DNA of 64,000 nucleotides. Source: Obelidium mucronatum. Lineage: Eukaryota > Chytridiomycota > Chytridiomycetes > Chytridiales > Chytriomycetaceae. The translations under genes were made by a program, and so were the position numbers. Below are positions 18,007-29,696 of the stretch, in pieces (the stretch's first letter is position 1; each line of letters opens with the position of its first letter). The notes beneath the pieces are model-generated. The model was not told where the DNA came from, made no database searches, and was given only the letters and a program-made list of their open reading frames with translations. The stretch spans positions 1 to 64,000 of the forward strand of contig JAIVFH010000048.1 in NCBI GenBank assembly GCA_025765595.1, given 5' to 3'.

Positions 18007-21000
18007 TCAAGGGAATGTAGGATTCAGATTCAGCGGCTTATTTTCATCAGCAAGAGTATTAATTGTCTTTCTTGATGCATTGAAGCTTCTCAAGTTGCTC
18101 CTTGTGCTAGCATTCAATTTTTCAATGGAGCTCTTCTTTCCTGATGCAATCATGGTTCTCTTTCTTGTGACTGTCTGAGTTTGTGATTGACTTTCAGTGT
18201 TAGAATCAGTGAAGCCACTTTTGCTGCTTTTGCTCCCATTCAAGCTTGCTTTTCGAATAACTTGACCAATAACTTCTTTATGCTTTTGGTAGTTTCCTTG
18301 GATCCATCTTATAATGTGGAGGACAGGTGGCAAGAAAATGGCAAATCCAATCTCTGCAAGTGCAAAATTGGATACTCCATATTGGTCTGTAAACTGACGA
18401 AGAGCAATCATTGCCAGGATTCCAAGAGCAATTTCTCGATTTAGGTAAGCCTCCAAGTGGTTGGCAAATGGCTGCCAATAGATCCGTGTTCCACACAATC
18501 CAGATAAAACAATAATGTATGTGTTCATTTGAACCAAGCCTATTGTGAAATTATTTTAAACTTAACGAAATTCCTAAGTTTTGTTGAGATGCAGTCTCAC
18601 TTGGATACCGTGACATCATAGCAAACAGAATTGATATAACACCCTTCTCCACAATTGTCACAGGCAACATATAAAACATCTCTGGTTTGAAAATAATGTA
18701 TAAACATTGAAATAGTTTCTGAATTGGCGTCAATCCCTCCTCATCATATACAATCAAATCTGCTTTCCAAAGTTTATAGAGAACCAAACTAATGAGGCAA
18801 GGTAGACCAACAATCATTGCAATTAGCACTACCACAGCCAATGCTGCTGCTGCAGCATGCTGGGAGCTAAAGCACTCTACTTGTGGAACCTGACTCAATA
18901 CATTCTTTCCTTCAATTTCTGTGCATTGCAATCTGTAGTGACAATTTTAGTTTGACATTTTTGATTCATATGGTGAGGCTGACAGATCAGAAACTCACAA
19001 AAGCAAGCTGCTGTCAATCAAAGGCATTGTAACAAAAGTCATAACAATGATAATAGCTCTGAAACAAATTAGGCTGACAGATTCATGGCGCAAATGCTCA
19101 GGTGCCCAACTCATTAATATTGAGTGTGTTTTAGGAAAACGTGCATTCAGTGCTCGCAATCCAAAGTAAATGGTAACAATATAAACCAAAATCAATGATG
19201 GCAAAAAAAATCTGAAGAGCAGCTTATTGATTCCTGATAAAGGCAGTGGACAGTCAGTTACAAATCCATCCACATTCAATGAAGCAATGGACAAGAATGT
19301 AGAAATTCCAGGAACATTAAGAATCCCATTCACTTGAGTCTCAAATATGTATCGAGCCACTTGAAAATAGAAAAACAGCAATTCCACAGTTGGTGCTTCT
19401 TCATAGGGTAACAGAAGGAGCGCAAATGCACAGACAAATGCCAGCGCCACCACAGCATAGAAACTGGCGCCGCCAGCTGATCCACATTGATGGCATTCAC
19501 TTCCCCACAAGTAAAAACCTTCTTCAGCACACTCTGTGCATAAAATTCCTTTGAAATTGTGGGCACATGTCAAGGCTGGACAGCTGTGTTGGTGACAGCA
19601 TGATGAATGCATTGGGCAAGTGTATGCCACTGGGATGTCTGTTCTATTTGGCATCCAAAGCCCTTCCAATACATTGACTGTTAAGCCACCTTGGCAATCA
19701 AAGTTGTTTGGACAAGGCTAGGGATAAATAGAAGAGTCAGGCCTCATTGTGAAGAATTGATTGGATTTTGAACATACTGCACATTGCTGAGTGTTATTAG
19801 GTTGCCAATTGTAACTGCCTATAGGACAGGAGATGCATGAGTACGCTGCCCCTGTTAAATATCGACCCATTCCAATAGGACAAGAAACTGGGCAAGAAGG
19901 AGTTAGACAGAAAAGAATATCTCACTTAATAGCAAGAACAAGATGTACCAACGGATTTGGGAAGTGCAGGAATCCACGAATCCCACAAATCCTGATTGTT
20001 TTTCAGCCACAAGCAAGCCACATGAGCTGCATCCAACGAATCATGTGTCATGGCCTTGAGCATTGCGTTTATTTGGTCATCCGGTATTTGATATTTTGTG
20101 ACAAATGAATTGAGTTCAGGAAAATCTGCAACAAACTTCAATGATGCCACTTTTTGAAGAATGCTGGATTGTGGGTCTGTTGTTAAAACTTTGGACATGT
20201 CTGTTTATAGATGTTCCAAAAGAATAGTTTCAGATTCATTTGTTGGTGAAATAATGATGTACCTTTTGCAAAAGCTGCATATTGAGAGGGATTATTATTT
20301 GGAAAGAGCACTTTTGTTAAGTTTGTGTTGGCAACAAACTTTGTTGGAGTCCAATTAAAAAGCAATATTGCCTTTTTTTGCATCAATGGATTCCTGGAGA
20401 ATACTTTCGGCCCCAAATCCAAGAAAGTTGATCACCACAGGCAGTTTCAAGCCGTCAATCAGCCGCTGAAAAATGTTTGTGGAGTATCCTGGATCGTAAT
20501 GCCATAGTTCTATGCATTTACTGCTGGGGCTCAGGCATTGTTTCGGAATGTATGACTTTGGATTGACATAATACAATTCACTTTTAGCACAGTCATTCGA
20601 TCTGCAAAAAAAATAGAATAGAATTACCCCGTTTACACAAAGTCCTGGTAACGAGTCACATTCCGGTTTTCCATCAATTAGAATTCGTGGACCAGTTCCA
20701 AAAGCAGGAAAGATTGACCGAGACTCAGGATTCAATAGAAACCTCCAAAAATCAAGAGACCAATCGGGATACTGATCAAGGAGATATGTTGGAATATAGA
20801 GACCAATGTTTCCATTATATCTTAAAAAAGTAGAGAAGTAAATCGCTTCTTCAAGAACATCAAATTTAGCAAAAGGTCACAAACCCTGAAGCTCCCAAGC
20901 TTACTGCCACTTTATCAGTTTGTGTAAGCTGGACAAAATTTGTAAAATCTTGGGGCCCTTTGGTTTAAATACAGGTTTGTCAAAATTTTGCCAAGCAGAA

Positions 21001-21508
21001 GTAAAATTGACTCACACAATTCCATTTCCAAATCAACGGTATTGTGCTCAAATTCTGGTCCCAAAATGTATTGGATTCTCTGATAAAGAAAAATATCAAT
21101 ATCCAATAAATTTAATAAAACAGTACCGTTACAACTTGAACTCTTAAGTTAGGGAGGAAAATGGAAAAGTTATATTTTATCGTAATTCAAGAAAAGGCAT
21201 AATTTATACTCCATTCACCTGTATCCCATTCCTTCTAGCAAGTACTGACCTACGTAGCTATTCAACATTGAACTTTCCCACGCGTCATATAAAATTGTTA
21301 TGGGCCTCTTTGAGGCTGTGTAGAGCGATCCATCAGGATTCTTCAAATTATTCCACCCTAGATTAGGAAGCTGACAGCGTGGACCGTTGTAAAATTGATT
21401 GTTGTTAGAATCAACATTATTCTCTGTCCAGTTGACGGCAGCCGCAAGGGCTGACAAAGGGGAATAAAAAATTATTAAATTCCAGAGCATCGATCCGGCG
21501 ATCATCAT
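18007..21508 (-). CDS. Multi-membrane receptor with OpuAC-type substrate-binding ectodomain
   Basis: The ATG at 21508 starts a signal peptide (MMIAGSMLWNLIIFYSPLSA). The ectodomain reads like a glycine-betaine/proline (OpuAC, type II) periplasmic binding protein: RPITILYDAWESSMLNSYVG, then RIQYILGPEFEHNTVDLEME, a conserved-type LWPQ, and later DSLDAAHVACLWLKNN. A 16-nt microexon (21142-21127) and a spliced TGG codon keep the frame. A Cys-rich block follows (CPIGMGRYLTGAAYSCISCP; CTECAEEGFYLWGSECHQCG), like TNFR/ephrin-receptor repeats. About seven to nine membrane segments come next (for example FYAVVALAFVCAFALLLL and ALAVVVLIAMIVGLPCLI), then a Ser-rich basic cytoplasmic tail. The likely role is sensing a small extracellular solute. 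Exon structure is from my reading of splice sites. Confidence 0.7.
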
Positions 21509-21708
21509 GCGCGGTGGGCTTTATACGTGTCACGGCGGCGAGTTTGCTCGTTTTTTTTTTTGACTCCTTGCCCAACGAAATTGTCACTCTATCGCAAATC
21601 CCAAAAATTCAGTTAAACACTTCACTATTTTTACTTTGAGTCCTTTTACTATTCAAACCAAAGGAAAAGGCCATGTCTTTTATTTCCTCATAAATAATTG
21701 AAGTCCAA

Positions 21709-23153
21709 ATGTATCGATCATTCAAAACACGCAACATACTTCAGATATTTGGGTTCGGAGTAGTCGTCACAACCTCTCTGAATCTGGAAAACACGCGTTT
21801 TCGGGGCTCATTCAACTGGTTTGGGCCAAAGCGATTGCATTGCGAGTCTATCCTTTGGCCAACCTGGTCGCAACCAAAACGGCACACATGTGTTTGCAAA
21901 AGTCGAAACTTTGTTGCAGACGCAGCAGAAAAAGTTCTTGAGTCTGTGGTCAATATTATGCTCGAGACTGGTAACGATTTGTGATGTGCTAAAGAGCTGT
22001 TTGCTGAGTGCATTTTGAGATAACAGAAGTCTCCGGATATTTTCTCTTCAAAAGTAGTTTGCTCTCGCGGATCTGGTTTTATCGTTGATGCAGATGGACT
22101 GGTGCTCACGAATGCCCATGTGGTACAGGATTGCACTGAGAAATCCAAGGTGCAACTGCTGATGCGTTCAAGTATTCAAAGCTAACGGATTCCCAGATTA
22201 TAGTTACCCTTGCGGACGGTCGAGAATATCCCGCCGTTATTCATGCTGTGGATTTCCTCTCTGACCTTGCAGTCCTCAAAATCACTCCAAGGTCAACAGA
22301 TGTTGCTCCGAACCTTACACCTGTAACTCTTGGATCAAAAAATGAAATGAGGTAAGGAACGCCCTCATATGAATTCGAAAGTTAAGAAAGGGCATTAGAG
22401 CCGGAGACTGGGTTGTATCGATTGGCAATCCATTTGGTCTGCAAAATACAATTACGGCTGGAGTTGTATCTTCTCAACGGCGCAAGAGCTCTGACATTGG
22501 TGCTTTGGATTCACGCGTCGAATATCTTCAAACAGATTGCATTATCCACAGTGGAAGCTCTGGTGGCCCATTGGTCAATTTAGATGGAGAAGTTATTGGC
22601 ATCAATACTATTCGGGCTGATAGCGAAGGAATATCTTTTGCCATCAAGATTGATCATTCTTTGGATATGATCAAACAACTAATGGAATTTGGCAAAATTA
22701 CTCGACCTTACTTTGGGTTTGGAATGGTCTCGTTGACGCCATATGTTTGGCAGCAACTTCGTGTACAAACTCCACAACATCTACTGCCCCGGACAGAATC
22801 TGGAATTCTGATAACATCGGTAAAGCGCTGCCCTCTCATCTTTTTTTTTGGCTGATTTATCCCCAGGTTGAAGTGGATTCTCCTGCTTTCCGTGCGGGTT
22901 GTTTGGAAGGAGACGTTATTGTTGAAGTCAATGGACAGACGATACAATCGGCGTCTAAGGTATTTTTAAAGCCGTTTTTCCGGCAGCAACTAAAAATTCT
23001 ACCAGCTTCTGAAAGTGATTGGTCTCCAGGTGAGAGATCCTGTTCAAATGCGGGTCAATGCGAGTGGTTTGTAAGGTATCCGCCACGTCAGGCCAAGAGA
23101 GTTGTGAGGATAAAGATATCACATTGATACTTCAACCAACTGAAAAGCAATAA
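21709..23153 (+). CDS. HtrA/DegP-type serine protease with PDZ domain, probably mitochondrial
   Basis: Exons read are 21709-21970, 22020-22149, 22182-22351, 22399-22819, 22867-22959 and 23006 onward, with a last 49-nt intron before the short final exon. The N-terminus is basic and amphipathic (MYRSFKTRNILQIFGFGVVV), suggesting mitochondrial import. The trypsin-like core has the catalytic triad: His in LTNAHVV, Asp in LSDLAVLKI, Ser in HSGSSGGPLVN. The usual GNSGG reads GSSGG here. A PDZ domain follows (SPAFRAGCLEGDVIVEVNGQ) and ends ITLILQPTEKQ. HtrA2-type proteases degrade misfolded proteins. The 32-nt second intron is unusually short and should be treated with care. The stop lies 7 bases from that of the convergent neighbour. 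Confidence 0.85.
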
Positions 23154-23160
23154 ATAGCGA

Positions 23161-25797
23161 CTATTTATTTTGAATTCCAAAGCGCATATTTCTTGCCGCA
23201 TTGATAGCTGCAGCTCGCTGTAGCTCAAAATCATTGTCGTCGATTGTAAGTTTACTCTTTATCCTTTGAATATCGTCTTTGGCTTTGCTTTTTTGCTCAC
23301 GAATCAGCTTGCGCATTTCCTGTCGAAATTTAGTTTTTCAAGTGATTAAAACATCGTTAAAGATTGTGTAGGTGTGAGTCTTCACCTCTGCGTGGGCTTT
23401 TGCAATCAATTCCTCTTCTCGCTTTGCTTCTTTTAACTCTTCTTCAAGAAGCCGAATTTGATCTTTAACATATGATTCCTTTGATTCGCGCTTGATCTTT
23501 TCAGCTTCCATTTTAGCTCGCCGTTGGTCGCGGTCCATCCGCGATAATTCACCAATGTAAGACCTCTGGGAGGACAAATATGACTCGTATAATTGCCGCG
23601 AAAGCTAGATAAAATGCATCAGTAGAAAATCATCACTCAATTCGCACCTCTTTTTCACGCATTCGTCGGCGTTGAAGGATGCTTTCCACGTCTCTTTCTG
23701 CATCCGCCAGACGCTGCTCCATTTTAATAACTCGGCGATTTTGATTTGTAAGTGATGCTTTAGTTTGCCGCTGGGCTTCACGTTCCCGTTTCACTTGTTG
23801 CTACAAAAAAAATTCAACATGAGGCCAGACTCTATAGAATTCGCGCCTTCTACTCACCGTTCTAGCAGTTCTTTCCACATCCTTTCGAAGAGCCTGTATA
23901 GGTCGAACGTCACTAAAAGCAAGGACTTCCGCATGCTTGCGAGACGTATAAAACATAATCAGCCCCCAACATGGTTTCCACAACAAGAAAAAGATACCAT
24001 ATTTCTCTTGCGTTGATGTAACCTGGAATTCAATGCTCGCTTGCGATCTTGTACTTGATTATTCCATGCCTTTGTCTTGATGGCGTTGGGTACTTCTTTC
24101 ACACATAACTCTTCTTTGATCATCTTTTCAAATAAAGAGAAGTTCCGCTCGGTAATAGTCATATTGGATGGGTTCTGATACGCGTTCTCCTCATCATCAA
24201 ATTGGTTGGAGACACTCTCTACAGAATTTTCAAAATCGGACTCCATATATTCGAAGCTATCAATATTCGCGCTTCTGTCGCTTTGCGAAGCCAAGGACTG
24301 CGTGGAGTAAATTTCATCTGCAGCCGAATCATCCAGCCCAACAAAACCCTCTGGAGGCGAAATACTTGAAAGATTGGTATCACTCTGAATCGAAAAACCT
24401 CCCTCGTTGTTCTCATTGGGGTCGATTTCAGATTGATTCTCAATTCTGAGAAGGAAACTGAAAAAGGCCTCTTCCCTCCCACCAACGTCTTTCAGAGTGA
24501 TTATCGACAAAATTAATGGTTTCAGATGGCGCCCGCGTTTTCTTTCTTCTTTTTGGCGGAGGATCCAATGTTGATTTGCTTTGGCGTGTCGACGATGGAT
24601 TTCCAGAAGCATTGGCAAGGGACTGACGCAAAATTCGATTTGAAGACTCAGTGCGGGCTTTGGCCTCATTTTTAGCTGCAATTAATCGTTGCTGGCGCAA
24701 TTTAAGAGCACGAGTGTGTGGGGTATCCGTCGGAAGAATTTTCAAGGCCGATTGACGAGGTGTAGAAGTTGGCTGAAAACAAATTTTGTTTATGCTTTTA
24801 AAGCTGTCTCAGTAAAGAACGAACTACCTTGAGATTAAATCTTATAGTCGTTTCATTGCGATTACCACGACGTGCAGCTATTCGAGCCCCCTCTACTGAC
24901 GAATTCAATTCTGAATCAATCTTTTCTCTGGCTCTGGCCAAAATATAATGTTCCACGTCGTCTACAACGTGAAGGAAACCATCGTCGCGGCATTTTTTTC
25001 TGCCTAAAGAAGTTTCTTTCGATGTAGAGCTTTCGGTGGTCGAAGACTCATCGTTTAATTTAGTGGGTATGGGGACTTTTGGCTTTGTTGTTGTACGGGT
25101 TGTAGATGATGATGCGTTGGCATAAATAGTGGCCGGCAGCTTTGTTTCAGCTGATCCAGATGCTCGATTTATAGTTTTTACTGGTGAAAACGCGACAACC
25201 GGTTTTCGCTTCTGCAGCAAAAGACTTTTAAGATGAAGATTCGCGCGAAGGAAAACCGGGAAATGGATATTACTTTCGGAGAATGATAATTTTCCACGTG
25301 AACCTCCTTTGATTCTTGTATTGTGGAATCCTCAATCGGATTTGTGGATGCACTGATGGCAGCAGTCCAAATCACCAAAGAGAAAGAGTAAATTACTAAT
25401 GACATCTTCAGAACCATCCACTACTTTTGAGGCGGAAATATGACTTAGGGATTCTCTGCCACCTGTGGAGGCTACCGTTGTAGAATCAGAATACAACACT
25501 GTTCCCATTTCTCCATACCCAGAACTTTTGCCTCAAACGCACGAAGCACCAAGTCCACGTTATGGATTTTATCATCCCTATCCATCGCATTCCTGCCAAA
25601 GTCGGATGGAAAGCAGTTAGCGTGCTGGCACCTGAATAAAAAAACACAAACCTCTTGACACCGTCAAGTCGGATTCTTAAAAGCCCTTCAAACAAAGCGA
25701 CAAACAGCGAGCTGACACATTCTCGCAAATGCGACACGCGAACGCCGACGCCGATGCGGCCAAGAAGCGCATTGGCGACGTCGAGGGCGGCTGCCAT
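23161..25797 (-). CDS. CEP95: CEP95 (CCDC45)-like centrosome/basal-body coiled-coil protein
   Basis: The ATG at 25797 starts an N-terminal helical domain (ANALLGRIGVGVRVSHLREC, FVALFEGLL, then HNVDLVLRAFEAK and SLSHISASKVVDGSEDVISN) that follows the calponin-homology-like N-terminus of animal CEP95. A long Ser/Thr-rich middle follows, then a coiled-coil C-terminus with RQLYESYLSSQRSYIGELSR and LLEEELKEAKREEELIAKAH, which again is in the style of CEP95. The protein ends NMRFGIQNK. There are several introns. Near 25530 one base appears to be missing or extra, because the two matching parts of the N-terminal domain are in different frames. In animals CEP95 localises to centrosomes and ciliary bases, and a role at the zoospore basal body is inferred. 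The match is from memory, not from a search. Confidence 0.6.
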
Positions 25798-25829
25798 ATC
25801 AAAAATTGTCGTGAAATAAAAACAAAACC
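25798..25829. promoter_or_regulatory. 32-bp bidirectional intergenic region between CEP95-like and IFT38
   Basis: Only 32 bases separate the two divergent start codons. The segment is A-rich and shows no TATA box. Both transcripts must therefore start inside or next to the opposite coding region, or share a minimal promoter. I see no convincing RFX X-box in it. Confidence 0.6.
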
Positions 25830-27689
25830 ATGTCGTTTCGAGAGCTGCGTTCGTTCACAGAGAAGATGCGATCGCTGGGTTATCCCCGCATGATTTCCAT
25901 GGACTCCTTTAGACAGTGCAATTTCGATGCCGTGGCCGATATTCTGCTGTGGCTCGTAAAACAGTGAGTCACATAAACTCTCATCATCCCTAGCATTTCA
26001 CTAAAGACGCGTAATTAGCTACGATCCCTCGTTCGAAATTTTGGAAGATGTAGAAACGGAGCAGGATAGAGTCATTTTTATTAAAACGATTGCTGTGTTC
26101 ATGGTATACACTTATTCAACTCCATGTCATGTCAGTTGACTGAATTTTCATACAAAAGGCATCTAAAGCCAATATCAAACTGAATACGCGTAAATTATAT
26201 ACGGGAGATGGGTATGCCGTGAAGGAACTATTCAAAATTGCCTCCGTACTTTATGACGCAAGCCGTGCCCATAAGAACGAAGACTTTGTGAGCTGTGCTT
26301 CATAATTATCACCTGGAAATAATTCGTATTTATCAATCAAACATCAAAAAAAAAAGGACGCGATTGTTCAACCCCCACTCGACATCTCCTCAAAACTAGC
26401 CCAGCTTAAGTCATGTCGTACATTGGCTGTCGCCATCACAGAACAGGGATCTAAACTATATGACTCACTGAAGCTGGAACTAGAACTGCGGGATGTCCGT
26501 CAACAAGTGATATCTCGGCCATTCGACCTTCGCAGCATGGAAGCTGCGGTCTCTGGGGCTGTGGAAGCACTTAAATTACAAATCAACGAAACTAGATCCG
26601 CCATGGAAAGTCTATCGGCAGATGAGACGAACTTGGTTGCCAAAATCGAAAAGAGAAAGACTGAATTGGAGAGAGCGGAAAAAAGACTCAAGAGCTTGCA
26701 GGGTGTCAGGTATCAGGCATCAAAAGACAGAACAAGAAGAAAAACCTCGATTTCTCACCATTGATTATAAATTAGGCCAGCATATATGGACGAATACGAA
26801 AAGATTGAAGTGGAACTCGTCAAACAGTATGAAATCTACATGGACAAGTTCAGAAATCTTGCCTATCTTGAGCAACAACTTGATGAACATGATCGTATTG
26901 AGCAAGACAAGTTTGAGGTACTGATTTTCCTTTGATTCGTGAACTGGCTTGGTTTGCTTACAGACGGAGCTTCAACAGGAAACCGAACAATCCCTCAAAA
27001 AGATGCAAACAAGACTACGCGAAGAGGAGATGCAGCTTCTTCGCGGAGACAAGGAAATGCGCGATTCTGTTAGAGGTGGAAGCAACTCGTCCCGGCCAAG
27101 CCGACCACACGGTACCTGTTTATTACTTGGGTGCCAAATGTAGAGCATTGCTTAACTAAATTTAAAACAGCTGCTGGTCGTCGAGAGCGCGCGAAAAGAA
27201 AGAATCACGATTCGGACTCAGATGGAATGGGTGCTGGGGGTGAAGGAAGCGAGGTACCTCGTTTTTATCCTGTTGTTTATTTGAGCTCAAACTTTCCTTT
27301 TTCTTTTACAAGGACGATGAAGAGGATGGTGCCTCGATGAGAATGTCTGAAGGTGAAAGTACTGGGGAATCAGACAGAGAAGAAAGAAAGGATGTACGAG
27401 CAGCGTCGGCCAGGAGAAGGTTCCGGGAAAGTAGCTGGTGGTGGCTACAGCCGGATTGGGCACCAGTCTCGCTGGAGCTGCGGGAAGAAAAGAGTTGACG
27501 TCCGATGAGTTATTGATTGACCGCCGTGAAGGAGATGATGATAGCGATAGTGATGATATGGACGATGATGACTTGGGTATGGAGCAGCGTCGAGATGGAG
27601 ATGATAAAACTGGCGGAGACGGTCTTGAGCACGAAGATGATTCGGAAGAGGACGAAGATGAGGACGGACAAAGCGAGAACGACTTCTGA
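25830..27689 (+). CDS. IFT38: Intraflagellar transport protein IFT38 (CLUAP1)
   Basis: The protein starts [20 protein letters not shown], continues [20 protein letters not shown] and, after introns, reads [16 protein letters not shown] and [20 protein letters not shown]. This N-terminal calponin-homology-like domain is diagnostic of CLUAP1/IFT38, a subunit of IFT complex B needed to build cilia. A long coiled coil follows ([20 protein letters not shown] and later exons), then an acidic tail ending EDGQSENDF, as in the animal protein. Introns are short. Near 27440 the frame needs a one-base change or a further intron to reach the last exon. Together with the neighbouring CEP95-like gene it shows that the organism makes a flagellum. 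Confidence 0.93.
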
Positions 27690-27718
27690 GTTATTTATAT
27701 TTATTCCAACAACACGCT

Positions 27719-28371
27719 CTAGCCAGCATATTCAGTTTCTCCATAAGGAGGTTTGCCAAGCGCAGCTAGAATTAAGTCTGCAATCATACTGTTCCAATAA
27801 GCAGTTGGCTTCCCCGCAATTACATCACCCAACTTTTTTGGAAGCACAGCCGCTTCGTTTGTACGGAATAGGAGGAATATTAATTCGAGCTTGGTAAACA
27901 GCACTCATGAAGCGGTCGAACCCCAGAAACGTCCTTGGAACCAGGTTCTTCACGTAGTCGTTCAGCCCTTGTTCATCCAAGTCCACCCCGAATTACCTTG
28001 AAGCGCTCTTCATCGCTAAGATCTCCTTGGCACAGAAATGTCCAGGCAAAGCTCTGGTGGTCTGTAAACATGTAGTCGAGATTTGGAAGGCCGCTCTCAA
28101 GAAAAACAGGTTGTTCAATGGACTTGTCGTCAGCGCTGAGATAGTGTATAGCAAATAGAAAACGCAAGAGCCAGATCCTGTTTGGTTCCTCGTCTGGAAT
28201 CACAGTTGCGGCATCATCTGCAGGTCCAAACTTGCGGCGGATAGACTGGAATGTCGTTGGGTAAAGGTTTCGCAACGCCCAGAAACCATAATCTTTAATC
28301 ACAAGGCTTTTCAAGGCGTCGTTCTTTTGAAGCCGGCTGGTGTGGTTGATGATGTCTGTCAGATTGTCCAT
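27719..28371 (-). CDS. Unrecognised conserved-looking protein, about 220 residues
   Basis: The ATG at 28371 begins MDNLTDIINHTSRLQKNDAL and the frame is open for about 130 residues (FGPADDAATVIPDEEPNRIW, TDHQSFAWTFLCQGDLSDEE). It then needs two single-base changes, near 27987 in a run of four C and near 27868, to continue through LNDYVKNLVPRTFLGFDRFM and VIAGKPTAYWNSMIADLILA to the stop at 27719. No intron fits either break. The protein looks globular and soluble, without a signal peptide. No family is recognised. It ends 29 bases from the IFT38 stop and starts 73 bases from the divergent RPC53 start. Confidence 0.5.
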
Positions 28372-28444
28372 GCTGTTTATGTAGCATGATTTCTTTCTTT
28401 CTTTTTTGATTTGTTTTTATTTCTCAATAAACAAAAACATCACA

Positions 28445-29674
28445 ATGCCGCCGCGCCTCGTATCGCTGCGCGACAAGCGCGCGCCCGCCAAGCCGAATGC
28501 GCCGCCGCCAGCGCCAGCCGCAGCGGCAGCGGCTGTGGCTGAGGCTGAGTCAGTGGCTGAGCCGGCGGCGACCAAGACAAAGAAAAAGAAAAAGACCGGA
28601 AAGTGTTCAAGCCCAACTCGGCGTCCGTCGCCAAGGCGAAGGCCACGCGCGCCGACGACGCCGACGCCGCCGCCTGCCGAGCGCCGCGAGCGCCGCGACC
28701 CGAAAGGACCGCGTGCGGCCGCGCCGCGAGATGCTGCCGCGCACGCGCATCGAAGACACGATGCTGCCGTCGAACCTGGCCGGCAACAACGCCCGCGCCG
28801 GCGCCGCCGCCGCAAAGAGCGCGTTAGGCGGCCGCGCGTCCGGCGGCGGCGGCGGCAGCGGCAGCGCGTCCGGGTACGGCGGCGCCGCCGACAAAGTCAA
28901 GGCCGAGCCAGGCGGCTTCGGCGAGTACGGCGGCGGCGGCGACGACGACAAGGACGCGATCGGGCGGCTGGACGAACGCGACCTGGCCATGATTGCGGAC
29001 TCGTTTGCGGTGGGCGATGAAGACGCCCCCGTGAGTCTCGGCTGGAGTCGGCGCGTGCGCGACAGAGAGCACTTTATGGGTGAGAGTCTCTGCGGGCGCT
29101 TTAGGTTACTGATTCCTACGTCGCTCTTTATACAGCCAGTAAAGCATCTTCAGACGTGAAAGTGGATGCAATGGTCGAGGACAATGAGAATGAACTTCAG
29201 AGTTTCAACGAATTTGTTCAACCAGAGGTATGTTTTTTGATGATTATTAATATGGTGTTTAATTTTGTACTAAGCTCTTGTTAGCAAAAACAACTCTTCT
29301 TTTTCCAACTTCCGAAAAAGCTACCGCATTTCGATGGCCTAGAAACTTCTTTAACTGGAACTGGGATGGACCCCAGCGGTGATTTGGACATGTCATCAAA
29401 GTCGGAAGGTCTGATTGGGAAGATTCTTGTTCATCGGTCGGGAAAGATGAAACTTGTACTGGGAAGCATTAGTCTTGATGTATGTACTTATATTATATTT
29501 AAATAGTTGCATCTAATTGCTAATCTGTTGTCGTAGGTGGATGTTGTACCATATTCCGACTGTGTTCAGGAAGCCATGGCTATCGACACTGTAGGAAAAA
29601 CTTCCTGTATTCTTGGGAAAGTCTCGAAAAGATTTATTTGCACGCCCGATATCAATGATCTTCTCGAATCATAA
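28445..29674 (+). CDS. RPC53: RNA polymerase III subunit RPC4/RPC53
   Basis: The ATG at 28445 starts MPPRLVSLRDKRAPAKPNAP, and the N-terminal region is very GC-rich, with long Ala, Arg and Gly runs. After introns the conserved C-terminal domain reads LFFFQLPKKLPHFDG, EGLIGKILVHRSGKMKLVLG and ILGKVSKRFICTPDINDLLE, which is the RNA_pol_Rpc4 signature. This subunit forms a heterodimer with RPC37 and acts in initiation, termination and reinitiation on tRNA and 5S genes. Single-base frame changes are needed in the GC-rich exon near 28601 (a run of A) and near 28710. As the C-terminus is intact, these are more likely assembly indels than gene loss. Confidence 0.88.
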
Positions 29675-29696
29675 TTATTTTATTGCACTCTTCCTT

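Noticed and set aside
22150..22181. Pseudogene call for the HtrA gene because of a stop in the second exon
   Set aside because: A 32-nt GT-AG intron removes the stop and restores the known LTDSQIIVTLADG segment.
28417..28990. Arg/Ala-rich antisense ORFs over RPC53
   Set aside because: They come from GC-rich low-complexity codons in shadow frames, and the sense strand carries the conserved protein.
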